Positions 8,647 to 18,834 of a DNA stretch of 64,000 nucleotides are shown piece by piece (within the stretch, counting starts at the first letter, position 1; every line of letters begins with the position of its first letter). The notes under the pieces were generated by a model. That model worked only from the letters and a program-made list of their open reading frames with translations, ran no database searches and was not told the DNA's origin. The DNA is from Aquitalea magnusonii. Lineage in GTDB: Bacteria; Pseudomonadota; Gammaproteobacteria; Burkholderiales; Chromobacteriaceae. The position numbers were made by a program, and so were the translations under genes. The DNA is taken from positions 2,108,001-2,172,000 of the forward strand of contig NZ_AP018823.1 in assembly GCF_002217795.2 (NCBI RefSeq). The letters are read 5' to 3'.

Positions 8647-9531
8647 TCACAAGGGGTTGGCGGCAAAGGTGTCGCACTGGGCGATATCACCACTGTCAAA
8701 GCCGCGCTTGAACCAGCGCACCCGCTGCGCACTGCTGCCGTGGGTAAAGCTGTCCGGCACCACGGCATGGCCGGCAGAACGCTGCAGGGTATCGTCGCCG
8801 ATTTTCGATGCTGCATTGAGCGCAGTTTCCAGATCACCCGTTTCCAGAATATGGCGCGCCTTGTCGGCATGACTGCCCCAGACGCCGGCAAAGCAATCGG
8901 CCTGCAACTCCAGCCGCACCGACAGCGCATTGGACTTGCGTTCGGAAGCACCACGCCGCGCCGCATCCACCTTGCCGGAAATACCCAGCAGGTTTTGCAC
9001 GTGGTGACCCACCTCGTGGGCAATCACGTACGCCTCGGCAAACTCGCCCGGCGCACCCAGTTGCTGGTTCAGCGTGCGGTAGAAAGCCAGGTCGATATAC
9101 ACCTTGTGATCGGCCGGGCAGTAGAACGGCCCCATGGCCGACTCGCCCTGCCCGCAGGCGGTGGGTGTGCTGTTGCTGAACATGACCAGTTTGGGGCGCT
9201 CGTAACTGCCGCCACGCTGCTGGAAAATCTGTCCCCAGACGTCTTCGGTATCAGCCAGTACCACCCGCACCAGCTTGGCTTCGCGCTCTTCTTCGGCCGA
9301 ATGCACTTTGGGCTGATGCGGCTGGGTCTGCACCTGCTGATGGCCGCCGCCACTCAGCGCGGAAATCACCTGCAAGGGGTTGGCACCAAACACCAGCCAC
9401 GCCACCAGGCCAATGGCGACCGTACCCAGCCCGATACTGCCGCCACCAAGACTGAAGCCGCCAGAGGAGCCGCTTTCTTCGTCGCGCCGGTCCTCGACAT
9501 TGTCACTTTCGCGATTGCCATCCCACCGCAT
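8647..9531 (-). CDS. ypfJ: YpfJ-type neutral zinc metallopeptidase
   Basis: 294 residues. It begins MRWDGNRES, typical of this family, followed by a Gly/Ser-rich stretch, one membrane segment (about residues 45-65, VAIGLVAWLVFG) and a catalytic domain with the zinc motif HEVGHH. The enzyme is predicted to be membrane-anchored with its active domain outside the cytoplasm; the substrate is unknown. The ATG at 9531 has AAGGAG 7 bases upstream. It follows pgpA by 19 bp and may be the last gene of that operon. Confidence 0.87.
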   Translation of the reverse strand: MRWDGNRESDNVEDRRDEESGSSGGFSLGGGSIGLGTVAIGLVAWLVFGANPLQVISALSGGGHQQVQTQPHQPKVHSAEEEREAKLVRVVLADTEDVWGQIFQQRGGSYERPKLVMFSNSTPTACGQGESAMGPFYCPADHKVYIDLAFYRTLNQQLGAPGEFAEAYVIAHEVGHHVQNLLGISGKVDAARRGASERKSNALSVRLELQADCFAGVWGSHADKARHILETGDLETALNAASKIGDDTLQRSAGHAVVPDSFTHGSSAQRVRWFKRGFDSGDIAQCDTFAANPL

Positions 9532-9550
9532 CAAGCTCTCCTTGCAAAAA

Positions 9551-10066
9551 TCAGACCGGCAGCCAGCTTGCCAGCAGCGCCTGTACCGCCAGGGCAAAAC
9601 CAGCGGCAATGATGTCGTCCAGCATCACGCCAAAACCGCCATGCACGCGCCGGTCGAACCAGCCTATCGGCCAGGGTTTTACAATATCAAACAGACGGAA
9701 CAGCGCAAAGGCCAACAGCCAGCCCGCCCAGCCAGCCGGAGCCCAGGCCAGCACCAGCAGCATGGCTACCACTTCGTCCCACACAATGCCGCCGTAATCG
9801 TGCACACCCAGCGCATCGCCGGTTTTCTGGCAGGCCCACACCCCCAGCACAAACAGCGGCACGCACAGCAGGCTGATCAGCAGCGGCCCAGCACCCAGCG
9901 CCAGCAACAGGAAAAACAGTGGATAGGCCACCAGCGTGCCCCAGGTTCCGGGTGCTTTGCGGGCCAGCCCGCTGCCAAAGCCAAAAGCCAGCAAATGCGC
10001 CGGATGGCGCATCAAGAACGCCCAGTCCGGGCGAAAGGCCGGAGCCTGCTTATGCGAAGTGGTCAT
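9551..10066 (-). CDS. pgpA: Phosphatidylglycerophosphatase A
   Basis: 171 residues. Removes the phosphate of phosphatidylglycerophosphate to give phosphatidylglycerol in the inner membrane. The family motifs KAPGTWGTL and DYGGIVWDEVVAM, with acidic catalytic residues, are present, as are several hydrophobic segments. Its start overlaps the end of thiL by 17 bp, the usual arrangement nusB-thiL-pgpA in betaproteobacteria, so translational coupling is likely. Confidence 0.93.
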   Translation of the reverse strand: MTTSHKQAPAFRPDWAFLMRHPAHLLAFGFGSGLARKAPGTWGTLVAYPLFFLLLALGAGPLLISLLCVPLFVLGVWACQKTGDALGVHDYGGIVWDEVVAMLLVLAWAPAGWAGWLLAFALFRLFDIVKPWPIGWFDRRVHGGFGVMLDDIIAAGFALAVQALLASWLPV

Positions 10067-11006
10067 AACCCGCCTTGTTCAATGTCATCACCGCGCCCTG
10101 CCCATCCAGCAGGCGCACGCCGCTGCCCGCCACGATATGGCCGATACGCGTCACCCGGCAGCCTGCCGCCTTGCCTGCGGCTGCCACTGCCTCACGCGCA
10201 GCCTGCGGCGCGGTGAAGCACAGCTCGTAATCATCACCACCGGCTGCCAGATAGTCCAGCCAGCGCTCACGCTGCGCCTCCAGCGGCGGCAAGGATGGCA
10301 GGCTGTCGGCCCGGATTTCCGCCGCCACGCCGGAGGCCGTCAGGATATGCCCCAGATCAGCCAATAGCCCGTCTGACACATCAGCCGCCGCACGCGCCAC
10401 GCCAAGCAGGGCCTGCCCCAGCTCCAGCCGTGGCAACGGAAAATCCAGCTTGCACTGGCATGCCGCCAGCACATCTTCGCTCAAGCCGGCATCGACCAGT
10501 TGGCCGTTGCGCACAGCGACCGCGATGGCACCCAGGCCCAGCTCGCCGCTTACCCACACATCATCGCCCACCTGCGCTGCATCGCGCCGCAAGGCCTTGC
10601 CTTGCGGTGTTTCACCCATGATGGTGATGGACAGTGTCAGCGGGCCGCGCGTGGTATCGCCACCGGCCAATTCCACGCCATGCTGCCCGGCCAGCGCAAA
10701 CAGGCCGCGGCTGAAATCGCGCGCCCAGGCTTCGTCCAGCCGTGGCATGGCCAGCGACAGAAAGGCCCAGCGCGGCTTCGCCCCCATGGCCGCCATATCG
10801 GACAGATTGACTGCCAGCGTCTTGTGCCCCAAGGCTTGCGGGCTGACATCGGCAAAGAAATGCCGCCCCTCCACCAGCATGTCGACAGAAACGTGCAGGT
10901 CCTGCCCCGGCGTCGGGCGCAGGATGGCAGCATCGTCGCCGACACCCAGCACTGCGGAGGGGGCCGGGCGGGTGAAGTACTGGCGAATCAGGTCGAATTC
11001 GTTCAT
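10050..11006 (-). CDS. thiL: Thiamine-monophosphate kinase
   Basis: 318 residues. Phosphorylates thiamine monophosphate to the active cofactor thiamine diphosphate. Motifs of the AIR-synthase-like fold are present: GVGDDAAIL near the N-terminus, SVDMLVEGRHF, and GGDTTRG. The ATG at 11006 (MNEFDLIRQYF) matches the family start; a further in-frame start at 11039 would run into the hairpin upstream. It is separated from nusB by a terminator-like hairpin, so part of its transcription may depend on read-through. Confidence 0.93.
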   Translation of the reverse strand: MNEFDLIRQYFTRPAPSAVLGVGDDAAILRPTPGQDLHVSVDMLVEGRHFFADVSPQALGHKTLAVNLSDMAAMGAKPRWAFLSLAMPRLDEAWARDFSRGLFALAGQHGVELAGGDTTRGPLTLSITIMGETPQGKALRRDAAQVGDDVWVSGELGLGAIAVAVRNGQLVDAGLSEDVLAACQCKLDFPLPRLELGQALLGVARAAADVSDGLLADLGHILTASGVAAEIRADSLPSLPPLEAQRERWLDYLAAGGDDYELCFTAPQAAREAVAAAGKAAGCRVTRIGHIVAGSGVRLLDGQGAVMTLNKAGYDHFA

Positions 11007-11030
11007 GTAGATAGATTCCGGGTCTGGATG

Positions 11031-11055
11031 CAAAAACACCCGCCGTAGCGGGTGT
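11031..11055 (-). terminator. Terminator or attenuator between nusB and thiL
   Basis: Stem ACACCCGC / GCGGGTGT with loop CGTA, followed on the minus strand by a T run. It lies only 25 bp before the thiL start. Since the NusB protein itself is an antitermination factor, read-through control here is conceivable, but this is inference. Confidence 0.7.
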
Positions 11056-11076
11056 CAGCATCAGACATCAGCGTCA

Positions 11077-11523
11077 TCAGCCCTGACGGCGCGCACGCTG
11101 CGAGGCAACCTCGTCGGCACGTACGTCGGCAGCCAGCTTGTCCAGCACGCCATTGACGAATTTGTGGCCGTCGGTACCACCAAAGGTTTTGGTGATTTCG
11201 ATGGCTTCGTTGATGATGACCGGGTACGGCGTTTCCGGATGCTGGGTCAGCTCCAGCGCAGCCATCAGCAGCACGGCACGTTCCACCGGGCTGACTTCCT
11301 CTTCGTTGCGTTCGTAGTACGGACGGATCTGGCCGGACAGCAGCGGCACATCCTTCAGTACACCGTACAGCACAGCGCGGAACAGGGCTTCATCCGCCTT
11401 GGCGAAGTATTCGTTTTCGCGCAGGTGTTTTTCAATCAGCGAAGCCGGACGGTCCGGATTCAATTCCCATTCATAGATGCCCTGAACGGCAAACTCGCGG
11501 GCACGGCGACGGGCGGTTTTCAT
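11077..11523 (-). CDS. nusB: Transcription antitermination factor NusB
   Basis: 148 residues, all-helical RNA-binding protein that joins S10 (NusE) on boxA RNA of rRNA operons. It starts MKTARRRAREFAVQG and has the conserved VERAVLLMAALEL and NEAIEITKTFGGTDGHKFVNGVLDKL segments. AGGAAACC precedes the start. It lies directly downstream of ribH, as in many proteobacteria. Confidence 0.95.
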   Translation of the reverse strand: MKTARRRAREFAVQGIYEWELNPDRPASLIEKHLRENEYFAKADEALFRAVLYGVLKDVPLLSGQIRPYYERNEEEVSPVERAVLLMAALELTQHPETPYPVIINEAIEITKTFGGTDGHKFVNGVLDKLAADVRADEVASQRARRQG

Positions 11524-11567
11524 ATCGGTTTCCTAAAAAGAACAAGTGAGCGGCAAGCCCGCAAGGG

Positions 11568-12035
11568 TCAGCCGCGCAGCGTTTTGTGCAGATTGGCCAT
11601 TTCCACCGCAACGCGGGCTGCGTCGCGGCCTTTTTCCAGCATGCGTACTTCAGCCTGCTCGTCATTCTCGGTGGTGAGGATGGCATTGGCGATGGGGATA
11701 TCGAAGTCCAGACCGACACGGGTCACACCAGCACCGGATTCATTGGAAACCAGCTCGAAGTGGTAGGTTTCGCCACGGATGATGGCACCCAGCGCCACCA
11801 GCGCGTCGAACTTGCCACTCTTGGCCATGGTTTGCAGCACCAGCGGCACTTCCAGTGCGCCCGGCACGGTGGCCAGGGTTACGTCGGCGGCGGCCACACC
11901 CAGCGTTTTCAGCTCGGCCAGGCAGGCATCACGCAAGCCATGGCAAACCTCTTCGGTAAAGCGGGCCTGAACGATACCGACCTTGAGGCCTTGACCGTTG
12001 AAATCGGGGGCAATGCGCTGGATAGCTTCAAGCAT
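11568..12035 (-). CDS. ribH: 6,7-dimethyl-8-ribityllumazine synthase
   Basis: 155 residues. Condenses 5-amino-6-ribitylamino-uracil with 3,4-dihydroxy-2-butanone 4-phosphate, the step before riboflavin synthase. The conserved [12 protein letters not shown], with the catalytic His92, is visible, and the length is normal. The ATG at 12035 is preceded by GTGAGGA. It follows ribB by about 100 bp. Confidence 0.95.
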   Translation of the reverse strand: MLEAIQRIAPDFNGQGLKVGIVQARFTEEVCHGLRDACLAELKTLGVAAADVTLATVPGALEVPLVLQTMAKSGKFDALVALGAIIRGETYHFELVSNESGAGVTRVGLDFDIPIANAILTTENDEQAEVRMLEKGRDAARVAVEMANLHKTLRG

Positions 12036-12137
12036 GTGAGTCCTCACGGCAAAAATCAGATAAGGCAATCAGATAAGCCCCTGACAGCCGGACTAGCGGC
12101 GCCATCAGGGGATGGTCATGACGGAAAACCGGTTATT

Positions 12138-13244
12138 TTAACCGATTTCGATATGAAAGTGTTCAGGCTGGCAAAATCCGGTGACTTCCAGATTGAAGCC
12201 GGCCATCGACAGCACGTTCAGCGGCGGCGACATCAGCTTCATCTTGCCTACGCCCAGTGATTTGAGCATTTGCGCGCCCACGCCGAAGGTCTTGCCGTCC
12301 CAGGGCGAGCGCTTCACGTTCTGCCCCAGCGCACGCTGCAGCAGGTCGTCACCGGTTTCGTCGCGGTACAGCAGGATGACCACGCCCTTGCCGGCTTCGT
12401 CGATGGCTTCCAGCGCACCGGGCACCGTCCAGGAGTGCGGACGCGAGGTGGGGTCCAGCACATCCATGATGGACAGCGGCTCGTGCACGCGCACCAGGGT
12501 TTCCTCGTTTTCGTCCAGCTTGCCCTTGACCAGTGCCAGATGGGTTTCGCGGGTAGTGACATCGCGGAACACATGCAGGTCAAACGCACCGAACGGGGTT
12601 TCCACCGAGCGCTGACCCACTTCTTCCACCAGCGATTCGGTACGGCTGCGGTAGTGGATAAGGTCGGCGATGGTGCCCACCTTCAGGCCATGCGTCTTGG
12701 CGAACTCCAGCAATTCCGGCATGCGCGCCATGGTGCCGTCGTCATTCATGATTTCGCAGATCACCCCAGCCGGTTCCAGGCCAGCCAGCATCGGCAGGTC
12801 GCAGGCCGCTTCGGTATGGCCGGCACGAATCAGCACACCACCGTTTTGCGCCTTGAGCGGAAAGATATGGCCAGGCTGCACCAGATCACTGGCCTTGGCA
12901 TTGCGCGCCACCGCCGCCTGCACGGTGCGGGCGCGGTCGGCGGCGGAAATGCCAGTGGTCACGCCTTCGGCCGCTTCGATGGAAACAGTGAAGTTGGTAC
13001 CAAAGGAAGTACCGTTATTGGCTGCCATCATCGGCAGCTCCAGCAGTTTGCAACGCTGCTCGGTCAGGGTAAGACAGATCAGGCCGCGCGCATGCTTGGC
13101 CATGAAATTGATGGCTTCCGGGGTGACGAACTCGGCCGCCATCACGATATCGCCTTCGTTTTCCCGATCTTCCGCATCAGCCAGCACCACCATTTTGCCT
13201 GCCTTGATATCGGCAATGATGTCCTGCACCGGAGAAATAACCAT
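12138..13244 (-). CDS. ribB: 3,4-dihydroxy-2-butanone 4-phosphate synthase with degenerate RibA-like domain (RibBX)
   Basis: 368 residues. The N-terminal ~200 residues form an active-looking RibB domain ([14 protein letters not shown] near residues 25-38; [14 protein letters not shown]), which converts ribulose 5-phosphate to 3,4-dihydroxybutanone phosphate and formate. The C-terminal half has the fold of GTP cyclohydrolase II, but the zinc ligands (three Cys in the family's HSECLTGD and SxRCDC motifs) are missing: the sequence here reads [15 protein letters not shown]. This matches RibBX fusions described in other proteobacteria, so a separate ribA is expected elsewhere. The ATG at 13244 follows AAGGA by 8 bases. 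Confidence 0.9.
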   Translation of the reverse strand: MVISPVQDIIADIKAGKMVVLADAEDRENEGDIVMAAEFVTPEAINFMAKHARGLICLTLTEQRCKLLELPMMAANNGTSFGTNFTVSIEAAEGVTTGISAADRARTVQAAVARNAKASDLVQPGHIFPLKAQNGGVLIRAGHTEAACDLPMLAGLEPAGVICEIMNDDGTMARMPELLEFAKTHGLKVGTIADLIHYRSRTESLVEEVGQRSVETPFGAFDLHVFRDVTTRETHLALVKGKLDENEETLVRVHEPLSIMDVLDPTSRPHSWTVPGALEAIDEAGKGVVILLYRDETGDDLLQRALGQNVKRSPWDGKTFGVGAQMLKSLGVGKMKLMSPPLNVLSMAGFNLEVTGFCQPEHFHIEIG

Positions 13245-13416
13245 TTGCTGCATCCTTATATCGGGTTTGCGCCACCCGGCATGCCAGGCAGGCAATAAAA
13301 TCTGTAGCAACAGGCCGATTTGCAGCCTGCTCACGGCGGAAACCGCCCACGTATTTAATAAAACATGGAGACAATCAGGCCAGCATCAAGCCATCGGGCC
13401 AGATTTTTATCCAATT

Positions 13417-14037
13417 TCAAATGGCAAAAGAATTGCGCTGCGCCAGCACCCGCTCCACGGTATCGACAATGGCTTGGGTTTGCGGGTCGATTTCGATATT
13501 GATGGCATCCCCCGGCTGGCGGAACTGGATGATGGTGCGCTCCAGCGTTTCCGGAATCAGGTGTACGCAGAAGCGATTTCCCTCCACCGAGCCGATGGTG
13601 AGGCTGCAGCCATCAATACCGATATAGCCTTTGCTCAATACATATTTGGCAAACTCTGCCGGCAGGCTGAACCATACCGTGCAGTTATTGGGGGTGCGCA
13701 GCACTTCTTCCACTCGCGCCTGGCAGATGATGTGGCCGGACATGGCATGACCGCCGATTTCATCGCCAAACTTCGCCGCGCGCTCCACATTCACCCTGTC
13801 GCCCACCTGCAAAGCGCCCAGATTGGTCAGCCGCAGGGTTTCGGCCATCAGGTCGAAGGCCACCAGATCATCATTGACCTCGGTTACAGTCAGGCAGCAT
13901 CCGTTGTGGGCAATGGACGCACCCAGTTCGATGCCGCCGGTCAAGGCCTGCGGCAGCCGTACTACATGACGACGAAAATCCTGTTTTTCCTCGATGGCCA
14001 CCACCTCGGCCATGCCCTGCACGATACCGGTAAACAT
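13417..14037 (-). CDS. ribE: Riboflavin synthase alpha subunit
   Basis: 206 residues. Dismutates two 6,7-dimethyl-8-ribityllumazine molecules to riboflavin. It begins [12 protein letters not shown] and holds two lumazine-binding repeats, each with a start resembling GxSxxxNGxxLTV (here [13 protein letters not shown], and [14 protein letters not shown] in the second). It is the first gene of the leftward rib cluster. No FMN riboswitch is recognisable before it. Confidence 0.94.
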   Translation of the reverse strand: MFTGIVQGMAEVVAIEEKQDFRRHVVRLPQALTGGIELGASIAHNGCCLTVTEVNDDLVAFDLMAETLRLTNLGALQVGDRVNVERAAKFGDEIGGHAMSGHIICQARVEEVLRTPNNCTVWFSLPAEFAKYVLSKGYIGIDGCSLTIGSVEGNRFCVHLIPETLERTIIQFRQPGDAINIEIDPQTQAIVDTVERVLAQRNSFAI

Positions 14038-14291
14038 GCCTGCTCCTGTTCTTGCTTGCCCGGCAGCACATCAGGGCCGGGAAAACAGTCATGATAACCA
14101 AATCATGCAATGGTGCCGACCCAATTGCACCCCTCGGGCAGCCCTTTGAGCATGCAATTGCGCTATCTTGCTGATGTAAAAAGAAAAGCCCGCAGACATT
14201 AACGGCAAGAAATTTGCGGCCTGCGAGGTTTTGTTGTGCGCGGCTATCCTGTAAAATCACCGCCTTTCCAAGTCAAGCCTGTTCCTAATCC

Positions 14292-15902
14292 ATGTCCGCA
14301 GAATTGTCCCGTATTGCCGAGGAAGTGGCGCACCGCCGCACCTTCGCCATCATTTCCCACCCTGACGCCGGTAAAACCACGCTGACCGAAAAGCTGCTGC
14401 TGTTTTCAGGCGCCATCCAGATGGCCGGCACGGTAAAAGGCAAGAAGGGCGGCAAGTTTGCCACTTCGGACTGGATGGAAATCGAAAAGCAACGCGGTAT
14501 TTCCGTGGCTTCCTCGGTGATGCAGTTCGACTACCGCGAGCACACCGTCAACCTGCTGGACACCCCGGGCCACCAGGACTTCTCCGAAGATACCTACCGC
14601 GTGCTCACCGCCGTGGACAGCGCGCTGATGGTGATTGACGCTGCCAAGGGTGTGGAAGAGCAAACCATCAAGCTGCTGAATGTCTGCCGCCTGCGCAACA
14701 CGCCCATCGTCACCTTCATGAACAAGTACGACCGTGAAGTGCGCGATTCGCTGGAATTGCTGGACGAAGTGGAAAACGTGCTGAAAATCCGCTGCGCGCC
14801 CATTACCTGGCCTATCGGCATGGGCAAGACCTTCCGTGGCGTGTACAGCCTGCTGAACGACGAAGTCATCCTGTTTGAAGCCGGCAGCGAAAAGCTGATT
14901 ACCGATATCGAAGTGATCAAGGGCATCGACAATCCACGCCTGGACGAGCTGTTTCCGCTGGAAATGGATAATCTGCGCATGGAGATCGAACTGGTCAAGG
15001 GCGCTTCCAACGAATGGAATCTGGAAGAATTCCTGGCTGGCGAACTCACCCCGGTATTCTTCGGCTCCGCCATCAACAACTTCGGCATCCGGGAAATCCT
15101 GGACGCACTGATCAACTGGGCCCCGGCACCGCAAGAGCGCGATGCCACCGTGCGCATGGTCAACCCGACCGAGGGCAAGTTCTCCGGCTTCGTGTTCAAG
15201 ATCCAGGCCAATATGGACCCCAAGCACCGCGACCGCATTGCCTTTTTGCGGGTGTGCTCCGGCCAGTTCGAGCGCGGCATGAAGATGAAGCACCTACGGC
15301 TTAACCGCGAAATTGCCGCCTCCAGCGTGGTGACTTTCATGTCGCACGATCGCGAAATCGTGGAAGAAGCCTTTGCCGGTGACATCATCGGCATCCCCAA
15401 CCACGGCAATATCCAGATTGGCGACAGTTTTTCCGCTGGCGAAGAGCTGGCCTTCACCGGCATTCCCTTCTTTGCGCCGGAGCTGTTCCGCTCGGTACGC
15501 ATCAAGAACCCGCTAAAACTCAAGCAGCTGCAAAAAGGCTTGCAACAACTGGGTGAAGAAGGCGCGGTACAGGTATTCAAGCCACACAGTGGCGGCGACC
15601 TGATTCTGGGCGCGGTGGGCGTGCTGCAGTACGAAGTGGTGGCCTCGCGCCTGGCGGCAGAATACGGCGTGGATGCGGTGTTTGAATCGGCCAGCATCTG
15701 GTCGGCACGCTGGTTTACCTGCGACGACCGCAAAAAACTGGATGAATTCATCAAGGCCCTGCAAATGAATATTGCCACCGATGCCGGCGGCAACCTGGCC
15801 TACCTCGCCCCCAACCGCGTCAACCTGCAACTGACGCAGGAACGCTGGCCGGACATCGTGTTCCACGAAACCCGTGAACACGCTGTCAAGCTGAACGACT
15901 GA
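14292..15902 (+). CDS. prfC: Peptide chain release factor 3
   Basis: 536 residues. GTPase that recycles RF1/RF2 from the ribosome after peptide release. The G motifs are clear: [22 protein letters not shown] and NKYDRE, followed by the RF3-specific insert and C-terminal domains. Length and N-terminus ([12 protein letters not shown]) are normal. It is divergent from ribE with a 254-bp spacer. The MscS-like gene begins 13 bp after its stop. Confidence 0.95.
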   Translation: MSAELSRIAEEVAHRRTFAIISHPDAGKTTLTEKLLLFSGAIQMAGTVKGKKGGKFATSDWMEIEKQRGISVASSVMQFDYREHTVNLLDTPGHQDFSEDTYRVLTAVDSALMVIDAAKGVEEQTIKLLNVCRLRNTPIVTFMNKYDREVRDSLELLDEVENVLKIRCAPITWPIGMGKTFRGVYSLLNDEVILFEAGSEKLITDIEVIKGIDNPRLDELFPLEMDNLRMEIELVKGASNEWNLEEFLAGELTPVFFGSAINNFGIREILDALINWAPAPQERDATVRMVNPTEGKFSGFVFKIQANMDPKHRDRIAFLRVCSGQFERGMKMKHLRLNREIAASSVVTFMSHDREIVEEAFAGDIIGIPNHGNIQIGDSFSAGEELAFTGIPFFAPELFRSVRIKNPLKLKQLQKGLQQLGEEGAVQVFKPHSGGDLILGAVGVLQYEVVASRLAAEYGVDAVFESASIWSARWFTCDDRKKLDEFIKALQMNIATDAGGNLAYLAPNRVNLQLTQERWPDIVFHETREHAVKLND

Positions 15903-15915
15903 AGCAGGCCGCGCC

Positions 15916-16785
15916 ATGTCCGAACTGCTCGACTTGCTGCACCAGCTACGCAACGATTACTCGCACGAAATCGTGCGTTCGCTGATGCTGATTGCAGTGT
16001 TGCTGCTGATCCGGCTGGCGGTTGGCCATATCCTGTCCAGCAATGTCAATGTGCCGGTGGAGGAAAGACGGCGCTGGTCGGTCTCCACCCGCAATTTCCT
16101 GTTCATTGCCGGCCTGGCCGGCATCGGCATGATCTGGGCCGAGGAGCTGCAAACCATCGCGGTGTCCATGCTGGCCTTTGCCGCGGCGCTGATTCTGGCC
16201 ACCAAGGAGCTGATTTTGTGCGTGTCGGGCTTTGTGGTGCGCCATGCGTCCAACAGCTACAGCCTGGGGGATCATATCGAGGTGGGCAATATCCGGGGCC
16301 GGGTGGTGGACATCGGCCTGTTGTCCACCACGGTGATGGAAATTGGCCCGCAGCATAATGCCCACCAGATGACCGGCCGCGCCCTCACCTTTCCCAACAG
16401 CCTGCTGCTGTCCAATGCGGTAATCCGGGAAAACTACATGGGCGACTATGTAATGCACATCATCAATGTGCCGGTGGGCTACCAGATTCCCCCTACCCGC
16501 GCCCAGCACCTGCTGCTGGCGGCGGCAGAGGAACACTGCCAGCAGCATGTGGAAGCCGCCCGCGTACACATGGAGCGCATGGCCGAGCGCTACCTGGTGG
16601 ACACCCCGTCGGTGGAGCCGCGCATCGGCATGCAGGCGGTGGACGAAAAGCGCTACCAACTGATTCTGCGCATTGCCATTCCGGCCAAGGAAAGACAGCG
16701 TATCGAACAGGCCATCATCTACCAGTTCATGGCTGGCTGCTATCCGGAAAGCGCCGCCACGCCAGTGCCGTGTGTATCGAAATAA
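15916..16785 (+). CDS. Small mechanosensitive-channel (MscS) family protein
   Basis: 289 residues. Three hydrophobic segments at about 18-38, 52-72 and 78-104 are followed by the MscS beta-domain pattern (YSLGDHIEVGNIRGRVVDIGLLSTTV and FPNSLLLSNAVI) and a soluble C-terminal domain. It probably forms an inner-membrane channel that opens under osmotic stress. It lies 13 bp after prfC and is likely cotranscribed with it. The pore helix lacks the exact E. coli MscS Gly/Ala spacing, so gating behaviour cannot be inferred. Confidence 0.82.
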   Translation: MSELLDLLHQLRNDYSHEIVRSLMLIAVLLLIRLAVGHILSSNVNVPVEERRRWSVSTRNFLFIAGLAGIGMIWAEELQTIAVSMLAFAAALILATKELILCVSGFVVRHASNSYSLGDHIEVGNIRGRVVDIGLLSTTVMEIGPQHNAHQMTGRALTFPNSLLLSNAVIRENYMGDYVMHIINVPVGYQIPPTRAQHLLLAAAEEHCQQHVEAARVHMERMAERYLVDTPSVEPRIGMQAVDEKRYQLILRIAIPAKERQRIEQAIIYQFMAGCYPESAATPVPCVSK

Positions 16786-16811
16786 TTAGAGCTGCAACTC
16801 CAAACAGCGGT

Positions 16812-16817
16812 TATAAT
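16812..16817 (+). promoter_or_regulatory. -10 element of tetR-type gene
   Basis: Perfect TATAAT 30 bp before the start codon. No good -35 hexamer is found at 16-18 bp spacing. Confidence 0.5.
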
Positions 16818-16846
16818 CCGCGCTTGCCCCATTGTTTCGGTGCCTC

Positions 16847-17494
16847 ATGAGCAAACCCCGCATCAAGACCTACGACCGCATCATTCTGGAAAGCCTGAAG
16901 CTGTTCAATGAACAGGGCGAGCGCAATATCACCACCAACCACATTGCGGCGCATCTGGGCATCAGCCCGGGCAATCTGTACTACCACTTCCGCAACAAGG
17001 AAGAAATCGTCTACCAGATCTTCCTGATGTACCGCGACTTCATCAACGAGCGCCTGGCGGTGCCGGAAGCGCGCGACATGACAGTGGCCGATCTGGTCAA
17101 TTACCTGGATACCGCCTTCCTGGCCATGTGGCAGTTCCGCTTCATGTTCTACGACCTGCCAGGCATGCTGGCGCGCAGCCCGCAATTGCAGTCGGAGTAC
17201 CACCAGTTCGTCAACACCGAGTTAAAAGGCATTCTGGGCGAACATTTCCGCGAATTCATCCGCCTGGGCCTGCTCAAGATGGACGAAGAAGATATCGAGC
17301 CGGTCAGCATCAATATCTGGCTGGTGGTGAAGTTCTGGTTTGCCTTTGAGCAGACCTCGCGCCCAAAATCCCCCATCACCGAGGCCTCCGGCCATCGTGG
17401 CGTGCGTCAGGTGATGGCCCTGCTCAAGCCCTATGTGCAACCGGATTTCATGGCGGCCTTCCAGCAACTGCAGCAACGCCACGCCGGCCACTAA
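16847..17494 (+). CDS. TetR/AcrR-family transcriptional regulator
   Basis: 215 residues. The N-terminal helix-turn-helix covers about residues 8-55 (RIILESLKLFNEQGE, ITTNHIAAHLGISPGNLYYHF), and the rest is a ligand-binding helical domain of unknown specificity. The ATG at 16847 follows a TATAAT box. It is convergent with the alcohol dehydrogenase gene and 8 kb from the promoter of the TolC/ABC efflux operon, which carries a TetR-type dyad. In E. coli the related ybhGFSR operon is controlled by the TetR protein CecR, so this regulator is a candidate for that operon, but only by analogy. Confidence 0.85.
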   Translation: MSKPRIKTYDRIILESLKLFNEQGERNITTNHIAAHLGISPGNLYYHFRNKEEIVYQIFLMYRDFINERLAVPEARDMTVADLVNYLDTAFLAMWQFRFMFYDLPGMLARSPQLQSEYHQFVNTELKGILGEHFREFIRLGLLKMDEEDIEPVSINIWLVVKFWFAFEQTSRPKSPITEASGHRGVRQVMALLKPYVQPDFMAAFQQLQQRHAGH

Positions 17495-17576
17495 GTGGCG
17501 CACCATGAGCAAGGCCGCCGCCCGCAAGGACGACGGCCTTGAGCAGAACAGGACCGCAGTCCCGACCCGCACCCCC

Positions 17577-18674
17577 TCAGGGACGAATGGCGATCTTCAG
17601 CACCCCGTCACGCTGATGGGCAAACAGATCGTAAGCGGCTTCGATATCATCCAGCGCATAGTGATGCGTCACCAGCGCGCCCAGATCAAGCCGCCCAGAG
17701 GCAATCACTCCCATCAGCCGCCGCATGCGCTCCTTGCCGCCGGGGCAAAGTGCGGTATTGATCTTGTGGTCGCCAAGACCGGCGGCAAAAGCCCCCAGCG
17801 GAATGGTCAGATCGCTGGAGTACACCCCCAGACTGGACAGCGTGCCGCCAGGCTTGAGCACCTGCAAGGCCGAGGCAAAGGTGTGCTGGGTGCCCAGCGC
17901 CTCGATGGCCGCATCCGCCCCGCGCCCCCCGGTCAGCTTCATCACCTCCTCCACCACATCGCATTGGGTGAAATTGAGGGTGATATCCGCCCCCATCTGG
18001 CGAGAGATGCCAAGCCGGTGCGCATTGCCATCTACCGCAATAATGGTGGTGGCACCCAGCAGGCGCGCTCCGGCGGTGGCGCACAGGCCAATCGGGCCCT
18101 GGGCAAACACCACCACGGTGTCACCGATGCGGATATTGGCATTTTCCGCCCCCTTGAAACCGGTGGACATGATGTCCGGACACATCAACACCTGCTCGTC
18201 CGTCAGGCCATCCGGAATCGGTGCCAGATTGGCCTGGGCATCCGGCACCAGCACATACTCGGCCTGGGTGCCGTCGATGAGATTGCCAAAGCGCCACCCC
18301 GCCGTGGCCTTGTAGCCGTGGCAGCCACAGCGCCCGGCGGCGATCAGATAACTGCCATCCTGCGAGGCCACGCCATCCTGGGCGGCATAAGAATTGAAAT
18401 TGGGACAAATGGCACCGGCAATCACCCGCTGGCCTTCCTGATAGCCGCTGACCGCGCTGCCAAGCTTTTCGATGATGCCTACCGGCTCATGGCCGATAGT
18501 CAGACCCGGCGCTACCGGATACTCACCCTTGAGAATATGAACATCGGTACCGCAGATCGTGGTGGTGGTGATGCGGATCAGGGCATCGTTGGGACCTACG
18601 TCCGGAATGGGTTTTTCGGCAATTTCAATCCGGCCTGGTGCAATAAAAACGGCTGCCTTCATCATGCTGCTCAT
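17577..18674 (-). CDS. Zinc-dependent secondary alcohol dehydrogenase, NAD(P)-dependent
   Basis: 365 residues of the medium-chain dehydrogenase family. The catalytic zinc ligands Cys41 (ICGTD) and His62-Glu63 (GHEPVG) are present, and a Rossmann motif (FAQGPIG) follows in the middle. The lobe that normally carries four structural-zinc cysteines has lost them, as in the isopropanol/2,3-butanediol-type dehydrogenases. The ATG at 18674 has AGGAG 6 bases upstream. The physiological substrate is unknown. Confidence 0.85.
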   Translation of the reverse strand: MSSMMKAAVFIAPGRIEIAEKPIPDVGPNDALIRITTTTICGTDVHILKGEYPVAPGLTIGHEPVGIIEKLGSAVSGYQEGQRVIAGAICPNFNSYAAQDGVASQDGSYLIAAGRCGCHGYKATAGWRFGNLIDGTQAEYVLVPDAQANLAPIPDGLTDEQVLMCPDIMSTGFKGAENANIRIGDTVVVFAQGPIGLCATAGARLLGATTIIAVDGNAHRLGISRQMGADITLNFTQCDVVEEVMKLTGGRGADAAIEALGTQHTFASALQVLKPGGTLSSLGVYSSDLTIPLGAFAAGLGDHKINTALCPGGKERMRRLMGVIASGRLDLGALVTHHYALDDIEAAYDLFAHQRDGVLKIAIRP

Positions 18675-18834
18675 GGTGATCTCCTGTATGAGAGATGCAA
18701 TGCACGCAGTGTCGCACACCGGCAGGACGGCCCGGCCGCGGCAACGTCACCGCCCATGGACGGGCGGCTATCAGTCTGAGGCAAGCCACCTTGCCTTTGG
18801 TTTCCGCTGCGCTGACAAATACAGATGATCGTGC

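Noticed and set aside
13245..14291. FMN riboswitch in front of the rib genes
   Set aside because: The conserved RFN element blocks (AGGGCGGGGT..., GCCCGCGAGCG) are not found before ribE, ribB or ribH on the minus strand.
17511..17540. Hairpin AAGGCCG / CGGCCTT between the TetR gene and the alcohol dehydrogenase as a terminator
   Set aside because: Only 7 bp of stem, a 16-nt loop and no T run; too weak to call.
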